Below are positions 33,571 through 42,109 of a stretch of 60,280 nt of DNA, one piece after another. The notes under the pieces are model-generated. The model did no database searches. It worked only from the letters and a program-made list of their open reading frames with translations, and was not told where the DNA came from. Numbering within the stretch: the stretch's first letter is position 1; each line of letters opens with the position of its first letter. Made by a program: the position numbers and the translations under genes. This stretch comes from a virus, in the IMG/VR virus record IMGVR_UViG_3300031718_000012, positions 1-60,280 of that record; one strand, 5' to 3'.

Positions 33571-35159
33571 TTCACCGCCCCTTGCATGTCTCGCAGCAAA
33601 TTCCCGTTGACCGTGGTTTGCTCGTCGGCCACAGCTTTCCCGGCTTCTTTCGCATCGCCCGAGCCGTGAATCGTGATGTTCGTTTCCTGCTGAATGGTGA
33701 CTGGCTTGTCGAATAATTCGCGCTCTTGCTCGCGGCGCGCGGACAGGCCTGCGTTCGGGACTAGCACGCCGTTTACTCGCGCCTTGTTCCACTTTGCGAA
33801 CTCGTTATCTGCTCCCGCGAAGTCGCCGGCGTTGACGTCTTTCAGTAGAGTTGAATTCTTGAACTTCTCGGGCCCCACATTGAAAACGAAATCGGTCAGC
33901 GCGTCGAGCTGGTTCTGGTTTAGCGAACGAGTCACCATCGACCGGACAGCCGCGGCTGCTTCCGACGTGTCTTTCCCGAGCAGCTCGAGCGCCTGTTGGT
34001 TGGAGATCCCGCCAGAGAAATCTTCGCCCGGCTTGACCAGGTGCCCGAAGCCAACCGTCGGCTTACCCGTGATGTCTTTGTAGACCTGGAGCGACTTTCC
34101 TTCGAAGCGTTTGATTAAATCGCCGAGCGAGGAAGATGCTGATTTCGCTCCAGACTCGAGCTTGTCCCGATAGTGCCATCCTAGCCAGGCGAGCGCGATC
34201 GCGGCGACAACGGCAACGATTCCGATAATCACCGGGGCCGAAAGCAGACCGGCGCCGCCCGCTGCCGCCGCGCCGCCCGCTTCGGCTGCCGCCGAGCCTC
34301 CACCCAACCCGATAAATCCGAGAAGACCTTTCAACGCGGCGAATCCCCCGAATGCGGTCGCAAGTGTAGCGACGATCGAAGCGAACGCACTCGATAACCC
34401 GTGGGTCGATTTGTTCATTGCGAGCAAAAAGTCTGCACCGGTCTGCAGGAGATGAACGAGCCTTTCCGCAAATGGAATCAGCTCCGCAAATCCTGAAATC
34501 CCGATGAGCTTAATCGTGGCCCATAACGTACCGACGTCCTGCATGAACTGATTGAATTGCGCGGCTTGCTGGTCCGGGTTTACCCCACCGAGCGCGGCTT
34601 TGTCGGCTAGGACTTTCTGATATTGGATGTACTGGGGCAGAAACCTTTCGAGCATGTGCAGCGTTTGTTCGTCGATACCGAACTGCTCGGCGATCCGCGC
34701 GGCGAGAGCGTGCTGCAGCGGACCTTGCGCGGAGAGCTGCGCCAGGCGGTTGATGAGATTATTTAGGTTTTGGACGTTGTCGCTGACCTGGGTGAGCCCG
34801 AGCTGCTTGAACCAAATCCCCAGCGCCGGATTCGAGCGAATCGAAGACGCCAGATTCTGGACCAGGCCTGCGGCTTTGTCGGCCCCGATTCCAATCTGAT
34901 CGGCCGCGAAGCGAAGCCCCATGAGCGCATTGACCGTGGTGTCCGCGCCGCGCGAGGCGAAAAACAACTGCTGCATGTCATTTGCAGTTTTGAGAAACGC
35001 TGCGGAGATTGCGGCGGCGGCGACGGCCGCGCCCTTGCCCAGCTCGGCCAATCGTTCGTTGGTATTTTTGAGCCGGCCTTCTAGGTTCCGGTATTCCTGC
35101 TCGTCGACGGCGAAGCCGATGGCGACCAGGAATTCACGGAGTATGTTGCCGGTCGCCAT
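33567..35159 (-). CDS. Tape measure protein with C-terminal T4-type lysozyme (GH24)
   Basis: 530 residues, short for a tape measure. Residues 20-240 are helical (RNLEGRLKNTNERLAELG), 255-330 have hydrophobic helices (SAPVIIGIVAVVAAIALAWL), and 346-475 form a GH24 lysozyme with the E-D-T catalytic triad at E353, D362 and T368 (IKRFEGKSLQVYKDITGKPT) and FNVGPEKFKNSTLL further on. The muramidase domain would open peptidoglycan during injection. It follows the chaperone frameshift pair, as expected. Ends in an ATGA overlap with the Dit-like gene. Confidence 0.88.
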   Translation of the reverse strand: MATGNILREFLVAIGFAVDEQEYRNLEGRLKNTNERLAELGKGAAVAAAAISAAFLKTANDMQQLFFASRGADTTVNALMGLRFAADQIGIGADKAAGLVQNLASSIRSNPALGIWFKQLGLTQVSDNVQNLNNLINRLAQLSAQGPLQHALAARIAEQFGIDEQTLHMLERFLPQYIQYQKVLADKAALGGVNPDQQAAQFNQFMQDVGTLWATIKLIGISGFAELIPFAERLVHLLQTGADFLLAMNKSTHGLSSAFASIVATLATAFGGFAALKGLLGFIGLGGGSAAAEAGGAAAAGGAGLLSAPVIIGIVAVVAAIALAWLGWHYRDKLESGAKSASSSLGDLIKRFEGKSLQVYKDITGKPTVGFGHLVKPGEDFSGGISNQQALELLGKDTSEAAAAVRSMVTRSLNQNQLDALTDFVFNVGPEKFKNSTLLKDVNAGDFAGADNEFAKWNKARVNGVLVPNAGLSARREQERELFDKPVTIQQETNITIHGSGDAKEAGKAVADEQTTVNGNLLRDMQGAVK

Positions 35160-35336
35160 TTACTTTTTCTTCCTCTCAAGGTGCTGGTGGAGTCGCGCTT
35201 CATTTTCATCCAGCACATTCAGACAATCGTTCATCTTCAAAACGTCGACCAGGTTGAGCGTGAAATCGACCAGCGACTCGTATTTGCACATCCCGCGGAC
35301 GACTGGCCGCAAGACCATGTCGTCGTCGCTCGCCAT
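35160..35336 (-). CDS. Tail assembly chaperone C-terminal extension (-1 frame)
   Basis: 58 codons from ATG 35336 to the TAA at 35162-35160, two bases before the tape-measure ATG. The sequence (MASDDDMVLRPVVRGMCKYE, later NDCLNVLDENEARLHQHLER) is typical of the second part of phage tail chaperones. The frame is open upstream, without a stop, back to the T7 slip site at 35399-35405 in the preceding gene, and lies in its -1 frame. It is therefore most likely made as a fusion by ribosomal frameshifting rather than from its own ATG. Confidence 0.8.
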   Translation of the reverse strand: MASDDDMVLRPVVRGMCKYESLVDFTLNLVDVLKMNDCLNVLDENEARLHQHLERKKK

Positions 35337-35356
35337 TCGCGCCCATCGTATCCCCG

Positions 35357-35761
35357 CTACTGCTTCGCTGGATCCGGAGACTTCGGTCCAGCGGAAGGAA
35401 AAAAACCGGACATATTCTCCATCAGTACTTCTTTCACGAGCGTGAGAACGGTCAGTCCGCTCATGTCTTGATATTGCATCGCCTTTCCGGTAATCACTTT
35501 GACCGACTGGCCGTGATCGATTCGGCGCACGGCTAGAAGACAGGTCGTGAGTACGTAATCCAGGTCATCATCCGGAAGCTTAGCGATGCCGTCGAGCAGC
35601 GGAAACAGACTATCGAGCTTGAACTCGCCGTCGACCATTCCAGAAATTGAGGCAGCGCCGGCGAGCAACGGAGCGAGTCGCTTGGCGCAATGAAATTGCT
35701 GGAACACGTCGAGCTTGCCGATGATGTACTCGCTACCTTCTAGGGTGAGGCGGTCGCTCAT
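35357..35761 (-). CDS. Tail assembly chaperone (short form)
   Basis: 134 residues, mostly helical: LDVFQQFHCAKRLAPLLAG, FPLLDGIAKLPDDDLDYVL, then LTVLTLVKEVLMENMSGFF. The position between tail tube and tape measure and the presence of a slip site make it the short chaperone that coats the tape measure during tail assembly. ATG 35761 overlaps the previous stop (ATGA). Confidence 0.85.
   Translation of the reverse strand: MSDRLTLEGSEYIIGKLDVFQQFHCAKRLAPLLAGAASISGMVDGEFKLDSLFPLLDGIAKLPDDDLDYVLTTCLLAVRRIDHGQSVKVITGKAMQYQDMSGLTVLTLVKEVLMENMSGFFPSAGPKSPDPAKQ
35399..35405 (-). other. Slippery heptamer for -1 frameshift
   Basis: Seven consecutive T on the minus strand, positioned as T TTT TTT in the chaperone frame (codons GGT TTT TTT). 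Slipping back one base continues into an open frame of 21 codons that joins the downstream 35160-35336 frame. This is the classical arrangement in tailed phages. No strong downstream hairpin was identified by eye. Confidence 0.8.
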
Positions 35762-35871
35762 TTTCTTTTACCTGTCTTTTGGAGCACTTCCGCGCGGAGA
35801 ACTTCGAGGGTATTTAACTGCGAAATGGAAAGTCCGGCTTGCGGGATTCCCCACGAGCGACGGAGCCTCAT
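35758..35871 (-). CDS. Small tail-module protein (37 aa)
   Basis: ATG 35871 behind AGGAAACG gives 37 residues (RLRRSWGIPQAGLSISQLNT, then a short helix and a basic end). An in-frame GTG at 35907 would give 49 residues. It fills the space between tube and chaperone genes with a 4-base overlap to the latter. Function unknown. Confidence 0.45.
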   Translation of the reverse strand: MRLRRSWGIPQAGLSISQLNTLEVLRAEVLQKTGKRK

Positions 35872-35921
35872 CGTTTCCTGATCGGATGGCTCTTGGCGTT
35901 GGTCCACGGACCGGGAGATTA

Positions 35922-36392
35922 CTACAGCGGAACTCCCGAGCCAAGGACCACTTCCATCACGCCGACGTTGAAGTCCCATTCCAGGTTCCCCGCTGCGCTC
36001 GCGTAGTCGTTTCGCGGAATTTTGGTGAACGCCGCGGACGTGCCGGTGTAGTTATCTCCGGACACCGCGTTATTCAGAACGATGGTGTTTTTTCCCCACA
36101 ATCCCGAGCTGACTTTTTGCACGTTGTACATCGCGACTAGCAGCGAATTCACGGGCGACACTTTCTGTAGACGCACCATGAATTTCCCGCCGAGCGCAGC
36201 AATGAGCGAGTGCATGGGCGAGCCATCCGCGCCAAAAGCCAGACGGTCCTTGTCCTCGGTGAATTCGACGGAGATTCCTTCCTCGGCGTTCGCGGATCCC
36301 GCGCCGAGCGAGATGGAGCCGCCCGGCCCGACAATCGTGCAGGAGACGTCGAGGAACGAGTAAACCGGATTCGGTGCGTTGATCTGTGGCAT
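35922..36392 (-). CDS. Tail tube protein (DUF3277-like)
   Basis: 156 residues directly after the sheath gene. Family pattern: YSFLDVSCTIVGPGGSISLG, GISVEFTEDKDRLAFGADG, GGKFMVRLQKVSPVNSLL and a final NLEWDFNVGVMEVVLGSG. DUF3277 proteins form the inner tail tube of KPP10-like myoviruses. AGGAGATTCGACCG precedes the ATG. Confidence 0.88.
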   Translation of the reverse strand: MPQINAPNPVYSFLDVSCTIVGPGGSISLGAGSANAEEGISVEFTEDKDRLAFGADGSPMHSLIAALGGKFMVRLQKVSPVNSLLVAMYNVQKVSSGLWGKNTIVLNNAVSGDNYTGTSAAFTKIPRNDYASAAGNLEWDFNVGVMEVVLGSGVPL

Positions 36393-36408
36393 CGGTCGAA
36401 TCTCCTAA

Positions 36409-37902
36409 TTAAGAATTCACTGAAACCAAGACGTCGACTTCCTGTACGGCGCCCGCGAGTTTGACCGCGATTTGAATCGGCACACCGATTCGCGCCGACC
36501 GTTGGGCTTGGGTCTGCGAGGCCATCGACGGGCACCAGATGTAATAGCCCTTGCTGACCGTGTCTCCGGTATTGAGGGCCCCGAATCCCGCGGACGTCCA
36601 GGTGCCGGGAGCAAACAATCCGTTGTTTACGAATTGCTGAGCGACATTCGCGATCGCGGTGGTGATGGTCGCCATGCCGGGATCCGTTTGCGGAACCTTG
36701 GTCGGAGTCGTGAAAAGAACATTGAAGACCGCAGTCTGCGCCAGAATCGCGAAAACCAAAACGCCAATGACGGAATCGATGTACTGGCCCGAGCAGCATT
36801 GGCCCATTTCGATGATCGCCGTAGCGTTATTGTAGGCGACGTATACGTTGCAATTTTTGGCTTCGAGCGCGTTGACCTGCGTGATCGACAGGTTCTCCGG
36901 AGTGATGCCCGGCTCCTGTTTGTACATGAGCGTGATGGCCGAACCGCTCGCCTGGTAGTTGGTGGTGAGGATCCGGCCGAGCAAGCTGACGACGGCCGCG
37001 GAATTAGAAGACGAATACTGCACGCACGTCCGGTTGAGTCCCAACTGTTGCAGCAAATATGCGAGCGACGTGGTGTCGCCAGGAGTGAGCGTCGCCGCTT
37101 CCTGCGACGTCACACCGTAAAAGTGAATGTTGGCCGACGTCGCTTCGATATAAGGTCCGATCGCGAGCGCGTCGGCGTCCACGATTCCCAGCACGGTCAA
37201 ACCAAACCACAATTGGCCGAACAGCGAATCCATGAGCGTGACGCAGGTGATGGCGCTTTCGGCAACTAGGCCCGGCGCTTGGAACGAACCGGATGCGAGC
37301 TGCGAAAGTCCGGTCAACACCGAGATGTCGGTTCCCGAACCAGGCGCGGTGGCAAATGACACAGAAGACGCTGCACCGGTGGTGTTAGACGTAACGACGA
37401 AACGCTGATAAATCGCGTTCCAGACGATCGTTGCGCCAGTTAGTCCCCCTTGAATGACCGAGGCGACGGCGTTCATGTTTCCTACGGCCGAGAAGTTCAG
37501 TCCGGTCAAGTGTTCGACCGACCCGCCGTCGATCGTGATATTCATCGCGCCGGTGGTGATTGAGGTCCAGAAAGACGGAAGCTGCGAAGCCGCGGGAAGC
37601 GTCGCGCCGAGTAGCTGGCCGGCTGACGCAGTCTTGACCCAGCGACCGATTAAAAGTGAGGTGGGTTGCGGGTTCTGTGAGAACCAGAGAACGGCGGCGA
37701 GATATTCGGGGGCGCTCGTTCCGAAGTCGGCGGCCACTTGCGCGATCGACGTATAAGTCCGAATGCGCGTCACGGTGTCGATGACGGTGGACGACCCGAC
37801 GACCAGCATCGAATTGATGTTCTGCGCTTGCGCGGCCTGCGCTTGCAGCGAAACCTGGACGTTGATCAGTCGTGAAATCGGAAGCGTCGCGACACTCGAC
37901 AT
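36409..37902 (-). CDS. Tail sheath protein (DUF3383-like)
   Basis: 497 residues. N-terminal SRLINVQVSLQAQAAQAQNI and YTSIAQVAADFGTSAPEYLA are the DUF3383 entry; YKQEPGITPENLSITQVNAL near residue 325 and ALEAKNCNVYVAYNNATAI are conserved core strands; the end, IGVPIQIAVKLAGAVQEVDV, is the sheath handshake strand region. Contracts to drive the tube. AGGAGG 8 bases before ATG. Confidence 0.9.
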   Translation of the reverse strand: MSSVATLPISRLINVQVSLQAQAAQAQNINSMLVVGSSTVIDTVTRIRTYTSIAQVAADFGTSAPEYLAAVLWFSQNPQPTSLLIGRWVKTASAGQLLGATLPAASQLPSFWTSITTGAMNITIDGGSVEHLTGLNFSAVGNMNAVASVIQGGLTGATIVWNAIYQRFVVTSNTTGAASSVSFATAPGSGTDISVLTGLSQLASGSFQAPGLVAESAITCVTLMDSLFGQLWFGLTVLGIVDADALAIGPYIEATSANIHFYGVTSQEAATLTPGDTTSLAYLLQQLGLNRTCVQYSSSNSAAVVSLLGRILTTNYQASGSAITLMYKQEPGITPENLSITQVNALEAKNCNVYVAYNNATAIIEMGQCCSGQYIDSVIGVLVFAILAQTAVFNVLFTTPTKVPQTDPGMATITTAIANVAQQFVNNGLFAPGTWTSAGFGALNTGDTVSKGYYIWCPSMASQTQAQRSARIGVPIQIAVKLAGAVQEVDVLVSVNS

Positions 37903-37914
37903 GGCTAAATCCTC

Positions 37915-38565
37915 CTACAAATTGAAAGGCCCGATGCCGTAGGGCAGTTGCCCGTATCCCGGCTCGACCTTGAAGTCTTGTTTACCGCCCTCGCCGGCAT
38001 CGACGCAGAACGGGACACCAATCAAATTCGGCGACTTGTACTTGTAAATCTGTTGGCGGCGCAAACTGAATCGCACGTCTTCGCCTCGAAGCCACTTATT
38101 CTTGACCAGTGCGGGAGCCGTGACGGTTTCGCGCACCAAAATCAAGTTAAAACCGTTTTGCATGAGCTGATATCGATTCTGTTCTAACGCAATACCGATT
38201 GCAAACACTTCGCTGTTGGCTTGTGCCTTAGGACCATAGAAGCTCGCCAAAATTTCGAGCTCCTGATTTCGAATCACGCGATCGTGCGAAAGGTCGAAGT
38301 TAATCGGCGACGTGTGATGGTCGACGAAAGCGAACGCCGGCCGAGTGCGTGTCAGCCCTCCGACCGCGGCCCACGAAACATCGCGTTCGGGCGGGTCGGG
38401 TGGATTCTCCTGCCAGCGCGGTCGGACTAAATCGCCATCCAGTCCGGTAATCTGCGCGACGGTTTGCTGCATCAATCGATCGAGCAGCAAATCGTTCAGC
38501 TCGCCGTTGGTTGAATACGGCGGCGTGAATGCGCCAGGGCCAGGTTGGATTTCGGGTTCGATCAT
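37915..38565 (-). CDS. Neck/tail terminator-like protein (gp12 type)
   Basis: ATG 38565 overlaps the previous stop. 216 residues: an N-terminal helix (LNDLLLDRLMQQTVAQITGL), VRPRWQENPPDPPERDVSW, and a beta core RNQELEILASFYGPKAQANSE, then QLMQNGFNLILVRETVTAP and VRFSLRRQQIYKY. The pattern and place just before the sheath fit the phage neck terminator protein family. Confidence 0.75.
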   Translation of the reverse strand: MIEPEIQPGPGAFTPPYSTNGELNDLLLDRLMQQTVAQITGLDGDLVRPRWQENPPDPPERDVSWAAVGGLTRTRPAFAFVDHHTSPINFDLSHDRVIRNQELEILASFYGPKAQANSEVFAIGIALEQNRYQLMQNGFNLILVRETVTAPALVKNKWLRGEDVRFSLRRQQIYKYKSPNLIGVPFCVDAGEGGKQDFKVEPGYGQLPYGIGPFNL

Positions 38566-38969
38566 TCCCGCGCCTTCGTCGGGCGGTCGACCATGTCGGT
38601 CGACTCGCAGGTACATTGCACAAATCCCTTCGCGAAATTCGAATAGTCCTTCACATCCGTCACCAGGAACTGATTGCCGTTCCACTCAATGACGTCCGGC
38701 TGGAACTGGACCTGGTCGGTCGTTTCCGATTCGCCGCGCAGCGCGAACCGCGTGATGATGACAATCGTTTTGGCGTTGACCTGGCGCGCGGCCTCGCGGG
38801 TCAAACCTTCCTGGCCATCGGGATAAATGACGCCGCGAACATTCGGGATGCGGTTGATGGTCATCTTCCCTTCGCCGAAATTGTTCACGACCTGCTGTCG
38901 CCGCAAAACGATGCAGGTGTCGAGCGTGTACGGATTCGTCAGCGCGACAGACAAATCCATCATCGGCAT
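38562..38969 (-). CDS. Head-tail joining protein (135 aa)
   Basis: 135 residues, beta-rich: TLDTCIVLRRQQVVNNFGEG, GVIYPDGQEGLTREAARQ, TIVIITRFALRGESET, then WNGNQFLVTDVKDYSNFAKG. Proteins of this layout act as head-closure or adaptor rings. Its partners are encoded on both sides by overlapping genes. No firm family name. Confidence 0.65.
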   Translation of the reverse strand: MPMMDLSVALTNPYTLDTCIVLRRQQVVNNFGEGKMTINRIPNVRGVIYPDGQEGLTREAARQVNAKTIVIITRFALRGESETTDQVQFQPDVIEWNGNQFLVTDVKDYSNFAKGFVQCTCESTDMVDRPTKARE

Positions 38970-39496
38970 CAGCGTGTACTCGGTCGCAGCACATACGAAT
39001 AGTGCTGCAGAAGTTGCGCGGTATCGATGAGCGGCTTCGTTCCGGTGCGGCCGCGACGCCGGCGAGCTGCCAAGGTCGATGCGTCGAGCGGCGCGAATGG
39101 CCCGGTCTGCATTTTATTCTGGACGCCCGAAACCGCGATTTGCCCGACCGCGTGAAGATTGCGTTCGACTCCGGTCGCGCTTCCTTTCAGCGCTTCGAGC
39201 GCGGCGGCTTTTAGGTACGGCATGAACTTCGGTTCGGCGTCGAGGATCCCGGGCTCGAGATGCGGCCGCGCGGGAATATTTTGCGTGGGGCTACCGAAGT
39301 TGTGAATGTATGCGAGTGCGGCGTTCCCGATTGCGGTTGGCTTTCCAGTGGCCGGGTCCGGGTCCCGGTAATCTTTTTCCTGCGGGATGCCGACGAGGAC
39401 GTCGGTCTTCGTGAGCGCCGCGACGCCGCGCGCGAGCTGCGCGGAATTGTCGGTGACCTTGATGGACGAAACCATTTTGATCAGTGGTCGCGGCAT
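38969..39496 (-). CDS. Virion morphogenesis/HK97 gp10-like protein (175 aa)
   Basis: ATG 39496 overlaps the DUF4054 stop (ATGA). Contains LARGVAALTKTDVLVGIPQE, LAYIHNFGSPTQNIPARPHL (the N-F-G...IPARPFL-type motif of phage virion morphogenesis proteins) and ALKGSATGVERNLHAVGQ, then LDASTLAARRRRGRTGTKPL and an ending LLQHYSYVLR. It is likely part of the neck between connector and tail. Confidence 0.8.
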   Translation of the reverse strand: MPRPLIKMVSSIKVTDNSAQLARGVAALTKTDVLVGIPQEKDYRDPDPATGKPTAIGNAALAYIHNFGSPTQNIPARPHLEPGILDAEPKFMPYLKAAALEALKGSATGVERNLHAVGQIAVSGVQNKMQTGPFAPLDASTLAARRRRGRTGTKPLIDTAQLLQHYSYVLRPSTR

Positions 39497-40014
39497 CAGT
39501 TTCCGAAGGTGGTAATTCCAGGGCGGGTATTGGGTCCGGAGTACGCTGGACCTCCGTCCGAAGCTCCGGGAACTGTTCCAGCAATGCAACCATCTGGGCC
39601 AACTTGGATAGGGCCCATTCCAGCCAACTGCAGGAGTCGGTAGAAACGAGTACCGTATGTCGTGAGGTTGTAATTGCCGGCTCCTTCCTCGAGAGTGTCG
39701 GGCACATCGTAACTGAGATTGACGTCGCCCGCGCCTTCGGCCGAAATCGCGCCCTTCGAAATTCCCGGCCATCCCCCGGCTTGCGCGGAGCTCTGCGCCT
39801 GAGCCTCGAGCACCATATTGTGCGCGGCAAAAAGTTCGGTGGCCAGATACAAAATGTTGGGATCAACGAACCGTTCAGGGCGAAGAAGGAAAGAAGCGAC
39901 CGCCAGCCAATAATTTAGTGTTGAAGGAAGATACGTGGTGGCGTTCGCGAATTCAGGAAAGTCTTCGCGGAATTGCGCGACGGTTACGACGGGAGTAATG
40001 TTTGCAAACGGCAC
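39496..40014 (-). CDS. Head-tail connector (DUF4054-like)
   Basis: 172 residues with the gp6-like adaptor fold of DUF4054: VAQFREDFPEFANATTYLPS, LNYWLAVASFLLRPERFVD, YLATELFAAHNMVLEAQAQ, then ISAEGAGDVNLSYDVPD and TTYGTRFYRLLQLAGMGP. It forms the first ring below the portal. The N-terminus follows the small DUF6496-like gene by 6 bases. Confidence 0.88.
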   Translation of the reverse strand: MPFANITPVVTVAQFREDFPEFANATTYLPSTLNYWLAVASFLLRPERFVDPNILYLATELFAAHNMVLEAQAQSSAQAGGWPGISKGAISAEGAGDVNLSYDVPDTLEEGAGNYNLTTYGTRFYRLLQLAGMGPIQVGPDGCIAGTVPGASDGGPAYSGPNTRPGITTFGN

Positions 40015-40020
40015 CGGGCC

Positions 40021-40299
40021 TCACGTTTGTTTCCAGAGCGCGGCGTTGCGGCGATTGATTTCCGCTGCCGTAATTTTTACCGGAACGGTTTCTTCCGCGT
40101 CGATCGTCGGCTGGTACGACTGCGTCGATCCCGCGCCAGATCCCGCGCCGTTCCCAACCAGGGGCACCTGATAATCGGCCGATTTGCGCGCTTCGTTTTC
40201 GGCGATCGCCACAGCTTGTTTCTCCGGCTTCCCTGCATGGCGCTCGGTCGCGATGTTTTGAGAAATGGTCGCCTGCGAACTGCCCTCTTTTAGCGGCAT
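40021..40299 (-). CDS. DUF6496-like small head-module protein (92 aa)
   Basis: Begins [20 protein letters not shown] and continues [20 protein letters not shown], the conserved start of a small family found in phages and annotated as hypothetical. The C-terminal half is Gly/Ser/Thr-rich with a helix ([18 protein letters not shown]). Role unknown; co-encoded with capsid genes. Confidence 0.7.
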   Translation of the reverse strand: MPLKEGSSQATISQNIATERHAGKPEKQAVAIAENEARKSADYQVPLVGNGAGSGAGSTQSYQPTIDAEETVPVKITAAEINRRNAALWKQT

Positions 40300-40307
40300 G
40301 CGACTCC

Positions 40308-40811
40308 TTACTTATCGAAGCCGAGTCCCGTCGCGATGGGCTTCTTTTGCTGGTTGCCGCGATTCGACTTCATCTCTTCCGCTTTTTTGTTGATGGTGTA
40401 ATTCTTGTGCGCAAGAATCGTTTTCGTTCCTTCCTCGTCGACGATTTTGGTAGCTGCTTCGCGGTCGGGAGTTTCGCCATCGGCGACTTGTTCCGACATG
40501 AGCCAGCTGATCGCTTCCTCGCGCAGCGGATTGACTTGCGTCGCCGCGCCGGCTTCGCTCCCGACTTCCGAGGCGGGCCGCATGTTGGCGACGATGTATG
40601 GATGGTTCTTCAGCTCGACCGCGACGGCGTTCATGCCCTTGAAGTAGTCGATCGTTTCCCCCTGGTGCAAGGTAAGCGTGAACGGCGAGTCGGCGAACAT
40701 CAGAACTTTGTCGCCCGAGAGCTGCGCCAGGTGGGGAACTTCGGGCATGGGCTTCAAGTGCGGGAATCGCTTCTGAACTTCTGCTCGCGTCGGGGGAGTG
40801 CTGGTTTCCAT
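40308..40811 (-). CDS. Head-module hypothetical protein (167 aa)
   Basis: Placed between capsid and connector genes. Sequence shows a Pro-rich N-terminus, a beta segment ([20 protein letters not shown]), [20 protein letters not shown], and a charged helical C-terminus. No family recognised. It may be a capsid accessory or completion protein. Confidence 0.6.
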   Translation of the reverse strand: METSTPPTRAEVQKRFPHLKPMPEVPHLAQLSGDKVLMFADSPFTLTLHQGETIDYFKGMNAVAVELKNHPYIVANMRPASEVGSEAGAATQVNPLREEAISWLMSEQVADGETPDREAATKIVDEEGTKTILAHKNYTINKKAEEMKSNRGNQQKKPIATGLGFDK

Positions 40812-40832
40812 GGCTTTTGTCTCCTAAAGCTA

Positions 40833-40857
40833 CGGGCCGGATTATGAGTCCGGCCCG
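40833..40857 (-). terminator. Hairpin after major capsid gene
   Basis: Nine-base G:C-rich arms (40833-40841 with 40849-40857) and a 7-base loop lie 26 bases after the capsid stop. The T-tract is poor (TAGCTTTAG), so this may be a leaky terminator or an mRNA-stabilising 3' hairpin that raises capsid message over downstream genes. Confidence 0.6.
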
Positions 40858-40883
40858 CGAAAGTTGTCAACGACGACCGGCGT

Positions 40884-42062
40884 TTAGATCTGGTCGAAGT
40901 AGCCGACGGTCTGGGGGTACACGAATTCCATGACGCCCAGGCGGCAGAAATAGGTGGTCTTGTGGTAGATCCCGTCGTACTGAATCGGAGTGCGCTGCAA
41001 CATGGTCATCGGGAAACGGACCTTGTCGTAGGCCTTGGTGTACACGATCATCCGATCGACCGTGTTCAGCGTTCCGATCGTGCCGCCGGCTCCTGCGCCG
41101 ATCGCCCACTTGAGCGGAAGAATTTCGAGCTTCGCGCCGCCGTTCTGCTCGAGCAGGTTGTTGTCTTCGATGTACTTCTTGATCGATACGTTCCCCGCGT
41201 TTGAAACTTTCGCCGTGGAGATGTAGCCGTATTGAACTGGAGGAAGCAGGATCCGGTTCGACATGATGGCGAAGCCCGACGCCGTCCAGACCGAGACGAG
41301 CGCGGTGTTGATGTCGGCCAGAATTTCATCCGGCGATTTGCTGACCCACTGCGTGAAGCCGGCTGCGCCCGCCGGGACGTTGGTCTTCGTCACGTTCGGG
41401 TTGGTGATTAGGCCCTGGTCGCCGGTGGACGTATCGCCGATGTAGACCTGTTCGTCGATGTCCATCTGGTGCTTGAGCGACATGCCCTGGAATTTCTGCA
41501 CGTCGATGGGACGGCCGAGTTTCGCCGCGCTCTCGAGTTCCGGAATCGTGTACTTCAATTCCGTGCCCCAGAGGCGCAAGGGCGAAACGAACTTGCCGAT
41601 GTCGACGCCGATGCCGGTAATTTGCGACGTGTTCTTTCCGATCCACGCCTTACCGTTGCCGATGCCGTTCCCCGCGCCCAGGCCTCCGGACGCGCCGTAG
41701 GTCGAAGCAGTGAAGCTCGACACTTCGTCGGCGAGCGTGACGTCTTCGCGCAAGTCGATGTCGCGGCCCCAGGTGACGGCGGCGAGAGGGTTGTGGAGCG
41801 TCTGATCGAGGCGTTCCAATTCTCCGATCAGGAACGCGCCCGTCGAGTCATAGGTGCGCGTCGACCCCGAAGCGGAATCGTAAACGTCGCACGGGCGACC
41901 GAAGCGCATCCCGGCATGCGTGGGGATATTGTCTCCGCACAGACCGTGGTCCATGACCATGCTCGTCTGGTCGAACGTCATGAGCTGGTCATTGGTCCGA
42001 CGGCGCCCCGCGAATTCTCCGCCACGCACCGGGCGGGAAAACAAGCTCTTGAGTGATCGCAT
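40884..42062 (-). CDS. Major capsid protein (DUF2184-like)
   Basis: 392 residues with an HK97-fold DUF2184 pattern: RRTNDQLMTFDQTSMVMDHG, ERLDQTLHNPLAAVTWGRDI, WGTELKYTIPELESAAKLGR (the conserved Y(T/S)xxEL motif), DEQVYIGDTSTGDQGLITN and, at the C-terminus, RTPIQYDGIYHKTTYFCRLG then EFVYPQTVGYFDQI. It lies downstream of the cement and DUF2213 genes in the usual order. Confidence 0.92.
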   Translation of the reverse strand: MRSLKSLFSRPVRGGEFAGRRRTNDQLMTFDQTSMVMDHGLCGDNIPTHAGMRFGRPCDVYDSASGSTRTYDSTGAFLIGELERLDQTLHNPLAAVTWGRDIDLREDVTLADEVSSFTASTYGASGGLGAGNGIGNGKAWIGKNTSQITGIGVDIGKFVSPLRLWGTELKYTIPELESAAKLGRPIDVQKFQGMSLKHQMDIDEQVYIGDTSTGDQGLITNPNVTKTNVPAGAAGFTQWVSKSPDEILADINTALVSVWTASGFAIMSNRILLPPVQYGYISTAKVSNAGNVSIKKYIEDNNLLEQNGGAKLEILPLKWAIGAGAGGTIGTLNTVDRMIVYTKAYDKVRFPMTMLQRTPIQYDGIYHKTTYFCRLGVMEFVYPQTVGYFDQI

Positions 42063-42109
42063 GTCGTTACGCTCCCGTTACAGATTCAAAATCTGCTGCT
42101 GCAAAATTG

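Noticed and set aside
36472-37269. Plus-strand open frame of 265 codons
   Set aside because: Antisense to the sheath gene, which has clear family motifs.
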